Source: Corynebacterium epidermidicanis (GTDB lineage: Bacteria; Actinomycetota; Actinomycetes; Mycobacteriales; Mycobacteriaceae). From it: DNA of 64,000 bases. The notes under the pieces are model-generated. The model did not search any database and had not been told where the DNA came from. It worked only from the letters and a program-made list of their open reading frames with translations. Shown piece after piece: positions 1 through 7,647 of this stretch. Positions within the stretch are counted from its first letter, which is position 1, and every line of letters starts with the position of its first letter. The translations under genes and the position numbers were made by a program. The stretch lies in the NCBI RefSeq assembly GCF_001021025.1, contig NZ_CP011541.1:2542001-2606000 (forward strand), in the 5' to 3' direction.

Positions 1-645
1 GTCGCTAAGCCAAGCCAGTTTGATCCACTGTTCGCGCGGGCGACCTAGGGCTACCCAGGACTGCAGGTTGGTGAAGCTCCATAGCGGGGCGATCCAGAGC
101 AGTGCTACACCCATTCCGAGGAACCCGGCTAGATCTTCCAGAGCAGTGTCCTGTCGGATCGCCACCACCAAAATCACTAGCGCGATGAAGGCAAATACCA
201 GCCAGGGCGCCACCATTGGTGCCAGCACGCTGCCCAGCCAAGCTGGAGAGGTTGGTCGATTGGTGGCGCTTACACCACCCCAGATACGCCTTGATCCAGC
301 CAAATTTTTGCTGTTCAGCCACATTCCGACAGCGACCCCGACCACAAAGACCAACATGTAGCCTAACGGGCGTTCATTGCCGAAGATGTAGGGAAGCACG
401 AGCATCAACACGCCAAAGAAGGCGGAAGCGATGAGATAGTCACGCAACCATTGCTTATGCGTGAGGTTGAGCGCCCGATACTTTACCTCCACGACTCCGG
501 TGAGCCAGGGGAGCACGAAGTGCCAGATCGTCAGCACTAGCGGCGTCAAGGGCCCGTCGATATGTATTACTGCACCATAAAGAAGACACATCAGCTGCAG
601 TGGCAAGAAAGCAGGCTCAAAGATGAGTTGAAAGCGGAATTTCAT
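1..645 (-). CDS. ABC transporter permease, partial (runs off window start)
   Basis: The minus strand is open from an ATG at 645 to the first base of the window (215 codons, no stop). The product is strongly hydrophobic, with several probable membrane helices separated by short charged loops, as expected of a membrane subunit. The ATG follows the stop of the upstream ATPase gene with no spacing (TAAATG), so the two are translationally coupled in a GntR-ATPase-permease operon. The likely role is the transmembrane subunit of a YtrA-type ABC transporter. The substrate is not identifiable and the C-terminus lies outside the window. Confidence 0.75.
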   Translation of the reverse strand, partial: MKFRFQLIFEPAFLPLQLMCLLYGAVIHIDGPLTPLVLTIWHFVLPWLTGVVEVKYRALNLTHKQWLRDYLIASAFFGVLMLVLPYIFGNERPLGYMLVFVVGVAVGMWLNSKNLAGSRRIWGGVSATNRPTSPAWLGSVLAPMVAPWLVFAFIALVILVVAIRQDTALEDLAGFLGMGVALLWIAPLWSFTNLQSWVALGRPREQWIKLAWLSD

Positions 646-1497
646 TTAGCTCGCCTCCGCTCTTTCGAGTTGGCGCGAGAGCGCGAGCACGGCCGTCTCC
701 AGGTCTACATTCTCCGAGCGGAAACCGCTGGGTATGCGGTCGAGTTTGGCTGCGTCAACCAGGACTCGGCTGTATCCAGCGGCATCTTCCTGGCCTAGGA
801 TGTTGCCACCTAGAAGTTCTAGTTTGCTGGTTGGCCCGGTGAGTGCGACGACCCTTTCTTGCAGTTCGGGGGACGTTGCTGACAGTGGGATCCGGCCGTC
901 GTAAAGCAAGTGCACGGCATCCAGCACACGGGCGGTTTCGTTGATGTGGTGCGTAGAGATGAGGAAGGTGCGAGGCTTTAGCTGCTGTTCCTCAAGTATG
1001 AGGCGGTAGAGCAGCTCGCGTCGTTCGGCGTCGATACCGAGATATGGCTCGTCGAGCAGGGTGACGTCACAGCGAGACGCGAGCCCGAAGCAGACGAACA
1101 TTGCCGAGCGCTGCCCCAAGGACAGCTGCTGGTTCGGCTTCTTCACGTCGAGGTCAAAAATCTGCGCCAGCTCATAGGCGCGCGCTTCATCGAAGCTCGT
1201 CCAGCGCTGCGCACCGAGGCCGAACAGGCGCTTGGCGCTCCACCTCGGCATGATGGTGAGGTCATTACCAGCGAGGATCGTGCGCGACATCGTGGCTTCA
1301 TTATCGAAGACTTCGTTTCCAAACGCCCGCACCGAGCCTTGGTATTTTTGCTGGCCGGCCAGCACCCGCATCAACGTGGTCTTTCCCGAACCGTTCGGGC
1401 CGACCAACCCGTGGATCAGCCCTTCCTCCAGCACGAGGTCAAGCTCGGTCAAGACAGGTTGTTGATATGAGACAGTGAGGTTTTGCGCTCTAATCAT
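646..1497 (-). CDS. ABC transporter ATP-binding protein
   Basis: A 283-residue nucleotide-binding subunit. It shows a Walker A motif GPNGSGKTT at residues 33-41, a variant signature LSLGQ at 125-129 in place of LSGGQ, Walker B ending DVTLLDE at 144-150, and an H-loop STHH at 181-184. The start overlaps the stop of the GntR gene by 4 bp and the stop abuts the permease start, so the three form one operon. GntR/ATPase/permease triplets of this kind (YtrAB-like) usually respond to cell-envelope stress or antibiotics; that role is inferred from the arrangement and the substrate is unknown. Confidence 0.9.
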   Translation of the reverse strand: MIRAQNLTVSYQQPVLTELDLVLEEGLIHGLVGPNGSGKTTLMRVLAGQQKYQGSVRAFGNEVFDNEATMSRTILAGNDLTIMPRWSAKRLFGLGAQRWTSFDEARAYELAQIFDLDVKKPNQQLSLGQRSAMFVCFGLASRCDVTLLDEPYLGIDAERRELLYRLILEEQQLKPRTFLISTHHINETARVLDAVHLLYDGRIPLSATSPELQERVVALTGPTSKLELLGGNILGQEDAAGYSRVLVDAAKLDRIPSGFRSENVDLETAVLALSRQLERAEAS

Positions 1498-1877
1498 GGT
1501 TGCTCCTGGTAGAGACCGCGGGATTCCGCGACTCGGTCGATGAGTTCGTGCAGATCCGTCCGGGACATCTCGAGCTTGACCGCCTCGTCCACGAGCGGGG
1601 CAAGGTAGGTGGCCGGGAAAGCTTCTCGACGCCGTTCGACAATCAAACTGTGGGCTGCTTCGGTGACAAACATTCCGATCCCTCTGCGTTTTTCGAGCAC
1701 GCCGGCGTCGACAAGCAATGTCAGTCCTTTGCGTGCGGTGGCTGGGTTTATGCGATGGAAACTGGATAGTTCGTTGGTGGAAGGTGCTCGGTCGCCTGGT
1801 CTCAGGGTCCCGTCGAGGATGGAATCTTCGACCAGGTCAGCAATTTGGCGAAACAAAGGTGCGGCTGATTCGTCCAC
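1494..1877 (-). CDS. GntR-family regulator, YtrA subfamily
   Basis: A 127-residue protein with an N-terminal winged helix (residues about 10-75, containing the GntR-type stretch LRPGDRAPSTNELSSFHRIN) and only a short C-terminal tail. The short tail is typical of the YtrA subfamily, which lacks a large effector domain. It is the first gene of the operon and overlaps the ATPase by 4 bp. An inverted repeat just upstream is the probable self-operator. YtrA-type regulators usually repress their own ABC transporter operon; the inducer cannot be told from sequence. Confidence 0.88.
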   Translation of the reverse strand: MDESAAPLFRQIADLVEDSILDGTLRPGDRAPSTNELSSFHRINPATARKGLTLLVDAGVLEKRRGIGMFVTEAAHSLIVERRREAFPATYLAPLVDEAVKLEMSRTDLHELIDRVAESRGLYQEQP

Positions 1878-1895
1878 GACACGTCCTAGCTAGTT

Positions 1896-1919
1896 GGTTG
1901 GTTACTCATGTAACTAACC
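1896..1919. promoter_or_regulatory. Inverted-repeat operator for the GntR-ABC operon
   Basis: Arms GGTTGGTTAC (1896-1905) and GTAACTAACC (1910-1919) are reverse complements with one mismatch around a 4-nt spacer TCAT. The site lies 19-42 nt upstream of the GntR start codon, the usual place for an autoregulatory operator. The rest of 1878-2140 carries the divergent promoter region of this operon and the NYN gene. Confidence 0.65.
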
Positions 1920-2140
1920 ATATAACCTTGGTGGCGCGTGGCGCAACCCCCCGAATTGTGGAAAAAATTATGGAACCCCACTCCGCGGGTAAAAACACCT
2001 GCGCACACCCTCCAAATCTTCCCCAAATCCCGCAGAAGCCCCACCCGCGGACCGGAAATTTTTACCCCTTTTTCTGCGTTTTAAGGCATGCTGGAAGCTA
2101 ACAAACTTTAGTTACAAAAAATGAACGGAAATTAGGAGCC

Positions 2141-3475
2141 ATGCTTGAGCGCACACAAGTGTTTGTGGACACCTCTTACCTACTCGCCAGTTTTTACAAC
2201 TCATGGGAAACCGGAGCTAGAGCACAATTAGAAATTGATCTACCCGAGGTCGTTGCCGTCCTCGGCAACATGATCTCCACTCAAATCGGACAACCTATCC
2301 ATCGCCAGTTCTGGTACGACGGCATCCCAGATACCGGCCCACACCGTTACCAACGAGCACTCCGTACCTGCGACGGCGTGCAGCTCCGCGCAGGCCAACT
2401 CATTGAATGGGGCGAACGGCGCACCCAAAAGGCCGTAGACACCCGACTCGTAGCAGACCTCGTACTCGCCGGCGTCCGGGGAACGTGCTCCGACATCGTG
2501 CTGGTTTCCGGCGATGCCGACATGATCCCCGGCGTGCAAGAGGCCGTCAACGCAGGCGTCCGAGTACACTTGTACGGATTTGGCTGGGATTCCATGTCGT
2601 CAGCGCTGCGCCACGCCTGCGATTCCACCACCATCCTGGACCCCCGAGAAGACTTCGCGGAGTGCATGCAACTCCAGCCGCTGGAAGGGCCACTGCCTCC
2701 AGTCGTGCGTACCAAGCCAATTGGCGACGCCGAACCGATCGACAACGACGGCACCACCAGCTACAACGACGCCGAGGCACACTTCCCCACCCGCCCCGGA
2801 GAACCTGCCACGGAGGACGACGCTCGAGCGCAATCGGCACAGCTCAGCCACGTCGAGCAAGCCGACACCAGCATTTCCACCGACGCTCCCGTCGTGGCTA
2901 GCCCAGCTGCAGAACCCGCGCCACCGAAGCACTGCATCGAAGACGAAGGCACCGCAAAGCCAGCTCCGGGTCCAAAACCCGCCACAATAACTGTTCCTTC
3001 TCCGGCACTGCTAGCACAGCAAGCAGAAGCCGCTCAGGCATCCGAGGTAGAGGAAAAGCTGCGCACTCAGCTCAACAACAACGATGCGCCGAGCAGCACG
3101 GATTCCGCCGATACCGACGATCGTCCACGTCCAGCACCGAGCCCGTCGATGATGGCACCTCGCCGCAAGCTACGCTCGCGCTACGTACCGCTTCCCAATG
3201 AAGTATGGGCATCCGCAGGATTCCAAACTCCTTACGACGTCGGCCAACAGTATGCCTCGTGGTGGTATGACAATGCTGCTTCAAACGAGCAGCGTGACAA
3301 CGCCCACCTATTCTCCGGCGGCGGACTTCCCCCCGAGATTGACCGACCATTGCTGCAGTTCGCCTGCGAAACACTGCACGAATACACGCTCACCGAATCC
3401 CAGCGAGTGAGCTTGCGCGACGGCTTCCACTCCGGGATCCGGGGCGTGCTCATCAATCTCAACCGAGGGCAATAA
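2141..3475 (+). CDS. NYN-domain (PIN-like) putative ribonuclease
   Basis: A 444-residue protein preceded by an AGGAG ribosome site. The first roughly 170 residues match the NYN fold: an Asp-containing first strand (VFVDTSYLLASF), a conserved Asp near DTRLVADLVL, and DIVLVSGDADMIPGVQEA followed by GVRVHLYGF. These acidic residues form the metal site of PIN-like nucleases. A Pro/Ala/Glu-rich low-complexity linker follows (about residues 190-340), and then a conserved-looking C-terminal segment of about 100 residues with no assigned fold. RNA cleavage is inferred from the fold; the target is unknown. It stands alone, divergent from the GntR operon. Confidence 0.75.
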   Translation: MLERTQVFVDTSYLLASFYNSWETGARAQLEIDLPEVVAVLGNMISTQIGQPIHRQFWYDGIPDTGPHRYQRALRTCDGVQLRAGQLIEWGERRTQKAVDTRLVADLVLAGVRGTCSDIVLVSGDADMIPGVQEAVNAGVRVHLYGFGWDSMSSALRHACDSTTILDPREDFAECMQLQPLEGPLPPVVRTKPIGDAEPIDNDGTTSYNDAEAHFPTRPGEPATEDDARAQSAQLSHVEQADTSISTDAPVVASPAAEPAPPKHCIEDEGTAKPAPGPKPATITVPSPALLAQQAEAAQASEVEEKLRTQLNNNDAPSSTDSADTDDRPRPAPSPSMMAPRRKLRSRYVPLPNEVWASAGFQTPYDVGQQYASWWYDNAASNEQRDNAHLFSGGGLPPEIDRPLLQFACETLHEYTLTESQRVSLRDGFHSGIRGVLINLNRGQ

Positions 3476-3523
3476 CGCAGCCCAGGTGCCCCACGCCGCA
3501 GGCCGCCGGGCGCCCCAAAAACC

Positions 3524-3560
3524 AAGCCGCTACCTAGGAAGAAATCCTCAGTAGCGGCTT
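3524..3560 (-). terminator. Rho-independent terminator of pspA
   Basis: Arms AAGCCGCTAC (3524-3533) and GTAGCGGCTT (3551-3560) form a stem with an inner AGGA/TCCT extension. Read on the minus strand the stem is followed by GGTTTTTGG, giving a T-run for transcripts coming from the PspA gene that ends at 3596. It may also serve the convergent NYN gene. Confidence 0.7.
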
Positions 3561-3595
3561 CGTTCGCTTCCAAGCTCCCGCAATGACACCTACGG

Positions 3596-4393
3596 TTAAA
3601 CCTCAGGCTTGCTCTCCGCCTCGCCTTCCGGCTTGGCTGCAGTGTCAGCATCGGCACCACTGGTCAGTTCCCCGGACTTGCCCTTATTGAGCTCGGCTCG
3701 GATCTCTTCCAAACGTGCATTGGCCTTGAAATCAGTCCCAGCCTGTTGGATCTCCGCCATCCGGCCCGACATCGAAGACTCCGTGAGCTCCTGGGCACCC
3801 AAGGCATTGGCGTAACGACGTTCAATCTTGGCGCGCACCTCATCAAGGGTTGGCACCGAGTCATCTTCCTTGAACTGTCCGATCGTGTCCATCGCTTTGG
3901 TGGTGGACTCTTGCATCGCAGCCTGGTCAGCTTGGGCGCGCAACTCATCGATCTGCGCGAGCTGCTCTTTCAGTCGCATCTCCGATTCTGCCTGCTGCTT
4001 CTTAGCCTGTTCAGCCGCGGCCTGGGCTTGCGAATACACCGCCTTAGTGTCCTCGAGCTGCTGCTCACAAGCCACCAACTGCGAAGCAAAAATCTCCGCC
4101 GTGTTTGTGTACTTCGCCTGCTCCGCCGGATCGGTGGCCGAGTCTGCTAGCTGGATGGCTTGTCGTGCCTTGTCCTGGAGCTGCGCTTGTTGCTTCACCA
4201 GGCGATCAAGCTGCATTTCTAGCTGGCGCTGGTTGCCAATCACCGCAGCGGCGTGTTCAGTAATTTGTTGGTGCTGCTTCTTGGCAGCCTCAGTAGCTTG
4301 CTGAATTTGCACCTTAGGATCGGCGTTTTCATCGATTTTCTGATCCAAGGATGCGGTTAGGTATTTCCAACCTTTTGCAAATGGATTTGCCAT
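3596..4393 (-). CDS. pspA: PspA/IM30-family envelope-stress protein
   Basis: A 265-residue, almost wholly helical protein rich in Gln, Glu, Lys and Ala, with long coiled-coil stretches from about residue 25 to 215. The N-terminus (MANPFAKGWKYLTASLDQKI) and the regular helical pattern are those of the PspA/IM30 family, peripheral membrane proteins that assemble on stressed cytoplasmic membranes. An acidic, Ala/Gly-rich tail of about 40 residues ends the protein. It appears monocistronic, with a terminator behind it. The length is slightly above the 220-230 typical of proteobacterial PspA because of the tail. Confidence 0.85.
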   Translation of the reverse strand: MANPFAKGWKYLTASLDQKIDENADPKVQIQQATEAAKKQHQQITEHAAAVIGNQRQLEMQLDRLVKQQAQLQDKARQAIQLADSATDPAEQAKYTNTAEIFASQLVACEQQLEDTKAVYSQAQAAAEQAKKQQAESEMRLKEQLAQIDELRAQADQAAMQESTTKAMDTIGQFKEDDSVPTLDEVRAKIERRYANALGAQELTESSMSGRMAEIQQAGTDFKANARLEEIRAELNKGKSGELTSGADADTAAKPEGEAESKPEV

Positions 4394-4524
4394 CGAGATG
4401 CCTTCTTTCTAACCGTGGTTTTCGCGCAGGGCGTGCGCCTGAAATAACTTAAAGAAACGCAAATAAGTTATCGCCGATTGTACTGAGATTATGAGTCTTG
4501 TGCAGGACTAATAGGCAAAACAAA

Positions 4525-4559
4525 GCGCCCTGCGAGCACGCGTGGTGCTAACAGGGCGC
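4525..4559 (-). terminator. Rho-independent terminator of trxA
   Basis: Perfect arms GCGCCCTG (4525-4532) and CAGGGCGC (4552-4559) enclose a second stem AGCAC/GTGCT. On the minus strand the hairpin is followed by TTTGTTTTG. It lies about 70 bp after the thioredoxin stop. Confidence 0.7.
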
Positions 4560-4630
4560 AATTACGTGCCCACCCTATTTCGACCCGTACCGAAGTGAAT
4601 AGGGCGGGCGAAACGCGTCGATAAGGCAGG

Positions 4631-4999
4631 CTAGCTTTCCTTATTTTGCTCGGCGATCTGGCGACGCACGTCATCCATGTCTAGCGCCTTGACCTGGGAA
4701 ACTAGATCTTCAAGCGCAGCTGCGGGCAACACTCCAGCCTGGCGGAAGACCATGATGCCGTCACGGAAAGCCATCAAGGTAGGGATAGATTGAATTTCCA
4801 ATGCCCCGGCAAGTCCCTGGTTGGCATCGGTATCTACTTTGGCGAAAACGAGGTCTTCATTGTTCTCAGAAACCTTTTCAAAAATAGGCGCGAACTGGCG
4901 ACAAGGGCCGCACCAGGTAGCCCAAAAATCCACAAAGACGATGCCGCTATCCATCACGGTGGATTCAAAGTCAGCTTCGGTCAGGTTAACAATTGCCAT
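4631..4999 (-). CDS. trxA: Thioredoxin
   Basis: A 122-residue thioredoxin-fold protein with the active-site sequence WCGPC (cysteines 30 and 33) inside VFVDFWATWCGPCRQF, and the cis-proline region SIPTLMAF. It is a cytosolic disulfide reductase without a signal peptide. The C-terminus is about 15 residues longer than E. coli TrxA and strongly charged. It is a single gene with its own terminator; no thioredoxin reductase gene is adjacent, so it is probably a secondary thioredoxin rather than the trxB-linked copy. Confidence 0.92.
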   Translation of the reverse strand: MAIVNLTEADFESTVMDSGIVFVDFWATWCGPCRQFAPIFEKVSENNEDLVFAKVDTDANQGLAGALEIQSIPTLMAFRDGIMVFRQAGVLPAAALEDLVSQVKALDMDDVRRQIAEQNKES

Positions 5000-5253
5000 G
5001 GGTGGCCTCTTTCGTCTGTCGTTCGCTTACACGTCTGCGAGCTGTGGTCGCTGTCAAGGGTATCAACCAGACCTAAGTGGCGAATATTCCCACCGCCCTC
5101 TCGCGACCAAGCCGGCAAGCACCGTGTGATCTCGAGCACGAATTTTCCCTTTTGTAGGTGACAGGTCAATAATGACAATCAGATAAGCAATCACGCATTC
5201 GCCGAAGTGGCGGAGGCAACAAGACTATATCCACGCGCGAGAGGGGTAGCACA

Positions 5254-5460
5254 TTGAGCCAGAAGTATTACCACGTTAACGGAATGACCTGCGAACATTG
5301 CGCGAAGGCTGTTGCTGAAGAAGTCAACGATGTCCTGGGCACTCAAGGTGTCGAAGTCGACTTCGCCACCGGACAGATGATCGTGACCGGCGAAGGCTTT
5401 ACCGACGCCGCGATCAAGAACGCGGTCGAAGAAGCAGGCTACCACGTCGTCGAGAATTAA
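5254..5460 (+). CDS. Heavy-metal-associated (HMA) metallochaperone, CopZ-like
   Basis: A 68-residue protein made of a single HMA domain with the metal-binding motif GMTCEHC (cysteines about 13 and 16). Such proteins bind Cu(I) or similar ions and pass them to P-type ATPases. The start is a TTG at 5254 preceded by a GAGAGGGG ribosome site; no ATG gives the complete fold. No copper ATPase or CsoR gene is adjacent, so the partner must lie elsewhere. An MFS exporter follows 48 bp downstream. Confidence 0.85.
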   Translation: MSQKYYHVNGMTCEHCAKAVAEEVNDVLGTQGVEVDFATGQMIVTGEGFTDAAIKNAVEEAGYHVVEN

Positions 5461-5491
5461 CCCCTAAATTTCTTCCCCGCTTGGCTTAGTA

Positions 5492-5509
5492 ATGTAACGT
5501 GCGTTACAT
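5492..5509. promoter_or_regulatory. Perfect palindrome overlapping the MFS gene start
   Basis: ATGTAACG and CGTTACAT (5492-5499 and 5502-5509) are exact reverse complements around TG. The site contains both candidate start codons of the MFS gene (GTG 5499, ATG 5508) and sits at the edge of a possible -10 TAGTAAT (5488-5493). Its size and symmetry suit a TetR- or MarR-type repressor, so it is probably an operator. No regulator gene is adjacent. Confidence 0.6.
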
Positions 5510-6698
5510 GTCAGTTAAGCCAGCGAATAGCGATCGCGCCTGGCTGCCGATCGCGCTCGGCATGTTTATCATCGCCGCCGGTGCCAACGCCTACGCCCCG
5601 ATGCTCCAGGTGTATCGAATTTCCTCGCAGCTCAGCGAGCACATCGTCACCTTCCTGCTCGGGGCGTACGTGCTGGGACTGATTCCTGCTCTCCTCATCG
5701 CCGGCCCACTTTCCGACCAACTCGGCCGCCGCCGGTTCATGCGCATCGCTTTCGTCGCTTCGTTGGCCGCTTCTGCTCTGCTCGGGGCAGCCGCACTTAT
5801 CGACGTCCCCGCCCGCATCGCCCTGTTAACCCTGGGAAGATTCGTCTGCGGGATCTCCGTCGGCTGCGTCATGGCGTCCGGAGCAGCCTGGCTAAAGGAA
5901 GTTTCCACTGGTCCGGCTGCGGTAGCGGCCCGGAGAGCGACCGTAGCCACCTCAGCTGGGTTCGGGCTCGGCCCTCTCTTCTCTGGCGCCATCGCGCAGT
6001 GGCTGCCATGGAATATGCTGCTGCCCTGGGCGGTGCATTTCGTGTGCGCTGCAGTCATCGCAGTCTTGGCGTGGCACACGCCCGAAGCCGCCCGGGAAGC
6101 CAAAGAGCGCTCGTCGTTTCGGCTACCACCAGCGGCATTTACACCGAGGTTCTTGTGGTCGGTAGCCGCGTGGGCACCTTGGGCCTTCGGCTGCGCCACG
6201 ACCTCTTTTGCCACGTTGGCAGGTCTGACCGCGGACAAGACGACGCATCGAATCGCCTACGTTGGACTCATCGCCGCGGTAACCATGCTGTCCGGAGTTT
6301 TCATTCAACCATTGGTGTCAAAACTGGGCGATGGATTCGTCCCGCCCGCGGTCCTCGGACTGGGATTGGCGTTCGTCGGCATGCTCGTGGCCTGGCACAT
6401 TGCCCACTCCGTCGGGCTGGGATGGATGTTTGTTGCAGCAGTATTCTTAGGATGCAGCTATGGCACGATGATGGTCTCTGGGTTAAGGGAGGTCGAGCGC
6501 ATCGCCCCACCTGGCGATCTCGGCGCGTTGATCAGCGTGTTCTATTCCCTGACGTATGTGGGTTTCTTTGCGCCATTCGTGCTCTCGATACTTGGGCCCG
6601 CCTTTGGCTACAGCAACATCTTCCTGTTCGGAGCAGCGGTTATCGTGGTGTCGGTCTTTCCGGTCACGTACGTTATTAAGTCACACTCGCCACGCTAA
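5508..6698 (+). CDS. MFS drug/metabolite exporter
   Basis: A 396-residue membrane protein with about 12 predicted helices and the MFS motif-A stretch GPLSDQLGRRRFM after the second helix. It resembles DHA1-type multidrug or metabolite antiporters of the cytoplasmic membrane. I prefer ATG 5508 over GTG 5499. With a possible -10 at 5488-5493 the mRNA would be nearly leaderless, and no clear ribosome site is present. The palindrome over the start suggests repression by an unseen regulator. Substrate unknown. Confidence 0.8.
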   Translation: MSVKPANSDRAWLPIALGMFIIAAGANAYAPMLQVYRISSQLSEHIVTFLLGAYVLGLIPALLIAGPLSDQLGRRRFMRIAFVASLAASALLGAAALIDVPARIALLTLGRFVCGISVGCVMASGAAWLKEVSTGPAAVAARRATVATSAGFGLGPLFSGAIAQWLPWNMLLPWAVHFVCAAVIAVLAWHTPEAAREAKERSSFRLPPAAFTPRFLWSVAAWAPWAFGCATTSFATLAGLTADKTTHRIAYVGLIAAVTMLSGVFIQPLVSKLGDGFVPPAVLGLGLAFVGMLVAWHIAHSVGLGWMFVAAVFLGCSYGTMMVSGLREVERIAPPGDLGALISVFYSLTYVGFFAPFVLSILGPAFGYSNIFLFGAAVIVVSVFPVTYVIKSHSPR

Positions 6699-6728
6699 AC
6701 CCCCCAAAGACCACTAGAGTCGACGGAT

Positions 6729-6827
6729 ATGCGCGCATACACCCTAAAATCTTACGGTTCCCCCGCTGCTCTCGAGCTAGTCGGCTCCGGTAAAGGCAAG
6801 GCCGGAAAAACCGTCGTCGAAATCTAG
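6729..6827 (+). pseudogene. Internally deleted zinc-type alcohol dehydrogenase / quinone oxidoreductase remnant
   Basis: A 32-codon ORF. The first 17 residues (MRAYTLKSYGSPAALEL) resemble the N-terminus of MDR-family NADPH:quinone oxidoreductases, and the last ones (GKGKAGKTVVEI) resemble the C-terminal strand of the same family. The roughly 280 residues expected between them are missing, and the frame is kept across the junction. I read this as a gene reduced to its two ends by one in-frame deletion. It ends convergently with the next gene, overlapping by 4 bp. The family assignment rests on short stretches recalled from memory. Confidence 0.45.
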
Positions 6828-7645
6828 ACGAATTTCACGCGGTTCTTGATTGAACCGAGGCCATCGATCTCGATCTCGACGGTTTCGCCGTCGCGAAGAT
6901 AACGCTTCGGGTCCTGCGCGTGCCCCACCCCCTCTGGGGTGCCGGTAGCGATAACATCGCCCGGCTGGAGCGTGTAAATCCGCGAGATGAACTCGATAAG
7001 GTCACCCGGGCTGAAAATGAGATCACCGGTGGAATCCAGCTGCATGACCTCGCCATCCACGCGCGTGGTCAACGTAGCACCGGGTTGGAAATCGACATCC
7101 AGCCAGGGGCCGAAACCGGCGGTATTTTCGAAGGACTTCCCCTGGTGCCACTGCTGGGTCTGCTTTTGGAAGTCCCGCATGGTGAAGTCGTTGATGATCG
7201 TGTAGCCAGCAATAACACCATCGGCATCCTGCTTTGCGACGTTGCGTGCCGGGGCTCCGATCACCACGGCCATCTCGCCCTCAAAGTCCGCGCACTTATT
7301 GGCAAACTCTGGCACCTCGGCATCGTCATACGGTCCGATGAGAGCTTCCGGGAACTTGATGAACAGCGTGGGCACTTCCGGTTGCGCATGCCCCATCTCG
7401 CGGATGTGCTTGGCGTAGTTCAAGCCAACGCAGATGATTTTCCCTGGTCGCGGGATCACGGGAGCGAGATCCTCAGGATTGAACTCGAACTGCTCCGATT
7501 CTACGTCCAGCAGGACCTCGTACCACTGTTCGTCGTTAAGCAGTGCTCCGATGTCGGAAAAGCCCTCGATGGTGCGGGCGGTGGTTGGGCCGTCCACGAT
7601 GATGGCTTGGGTGCCGGTGTTCGTGCGCAAGGTAGCAATTCGCAT
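6824..7645 (-). CDS. Fumarylacetoacetate hydrolase (FAH)-family protein
   Basis: A 273-residue enzyme with the FAH-family metal site: DFEGEMAVVIG places acidic ligands at D120, E122 and E124, with another acidic residue in IINDFTMRD, followed by the conserved ENTAGFGPW and GDVIATGTPEGVG segments. Members cleave or hydrate 2-oxo-acids (fumarylpyruvate, 2-oxo-hept-3-enedioate, oxaloacetate), often at the end of aromatic degradation. The substrate cannot be assigned here. It starts 2 bp after the dnaB stop on the same strand, so it may be read through from dnaB. Confidence 0.85.
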   Translation of the reverse strand: MRIATLRTNTGTQAIIVDGPTTARTIEGFSDIGALLNDEQWYEVLLDVESEQFEFNPEDLAPVIPRPGKIICVGLNYAKHIREMGHAQPEVPTLFIKFPEALIGPYDDAEVPEFANKCADFEGEMAVVIGAPARNVAKQDADGVIAGYTIINDFTMRDFQKQTQQWHQGKSFENTAGFGPWLDVDFQPGATLTTRVDGEVMQLDSTGDLIFSPGDLIEFISRIYTLQPGDVIATGTPEGVGHAQDPKRYLRDGETVEIEIDGLGSIKNRVKFV

Positions 7646-7647
7646 GG

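Noticed and set aside
4489..4674. 61-codon minus-strand frame after trxA
   Set aside because: It overlaps the trxA end and the terminator hairpin and has no recognisable sequence.
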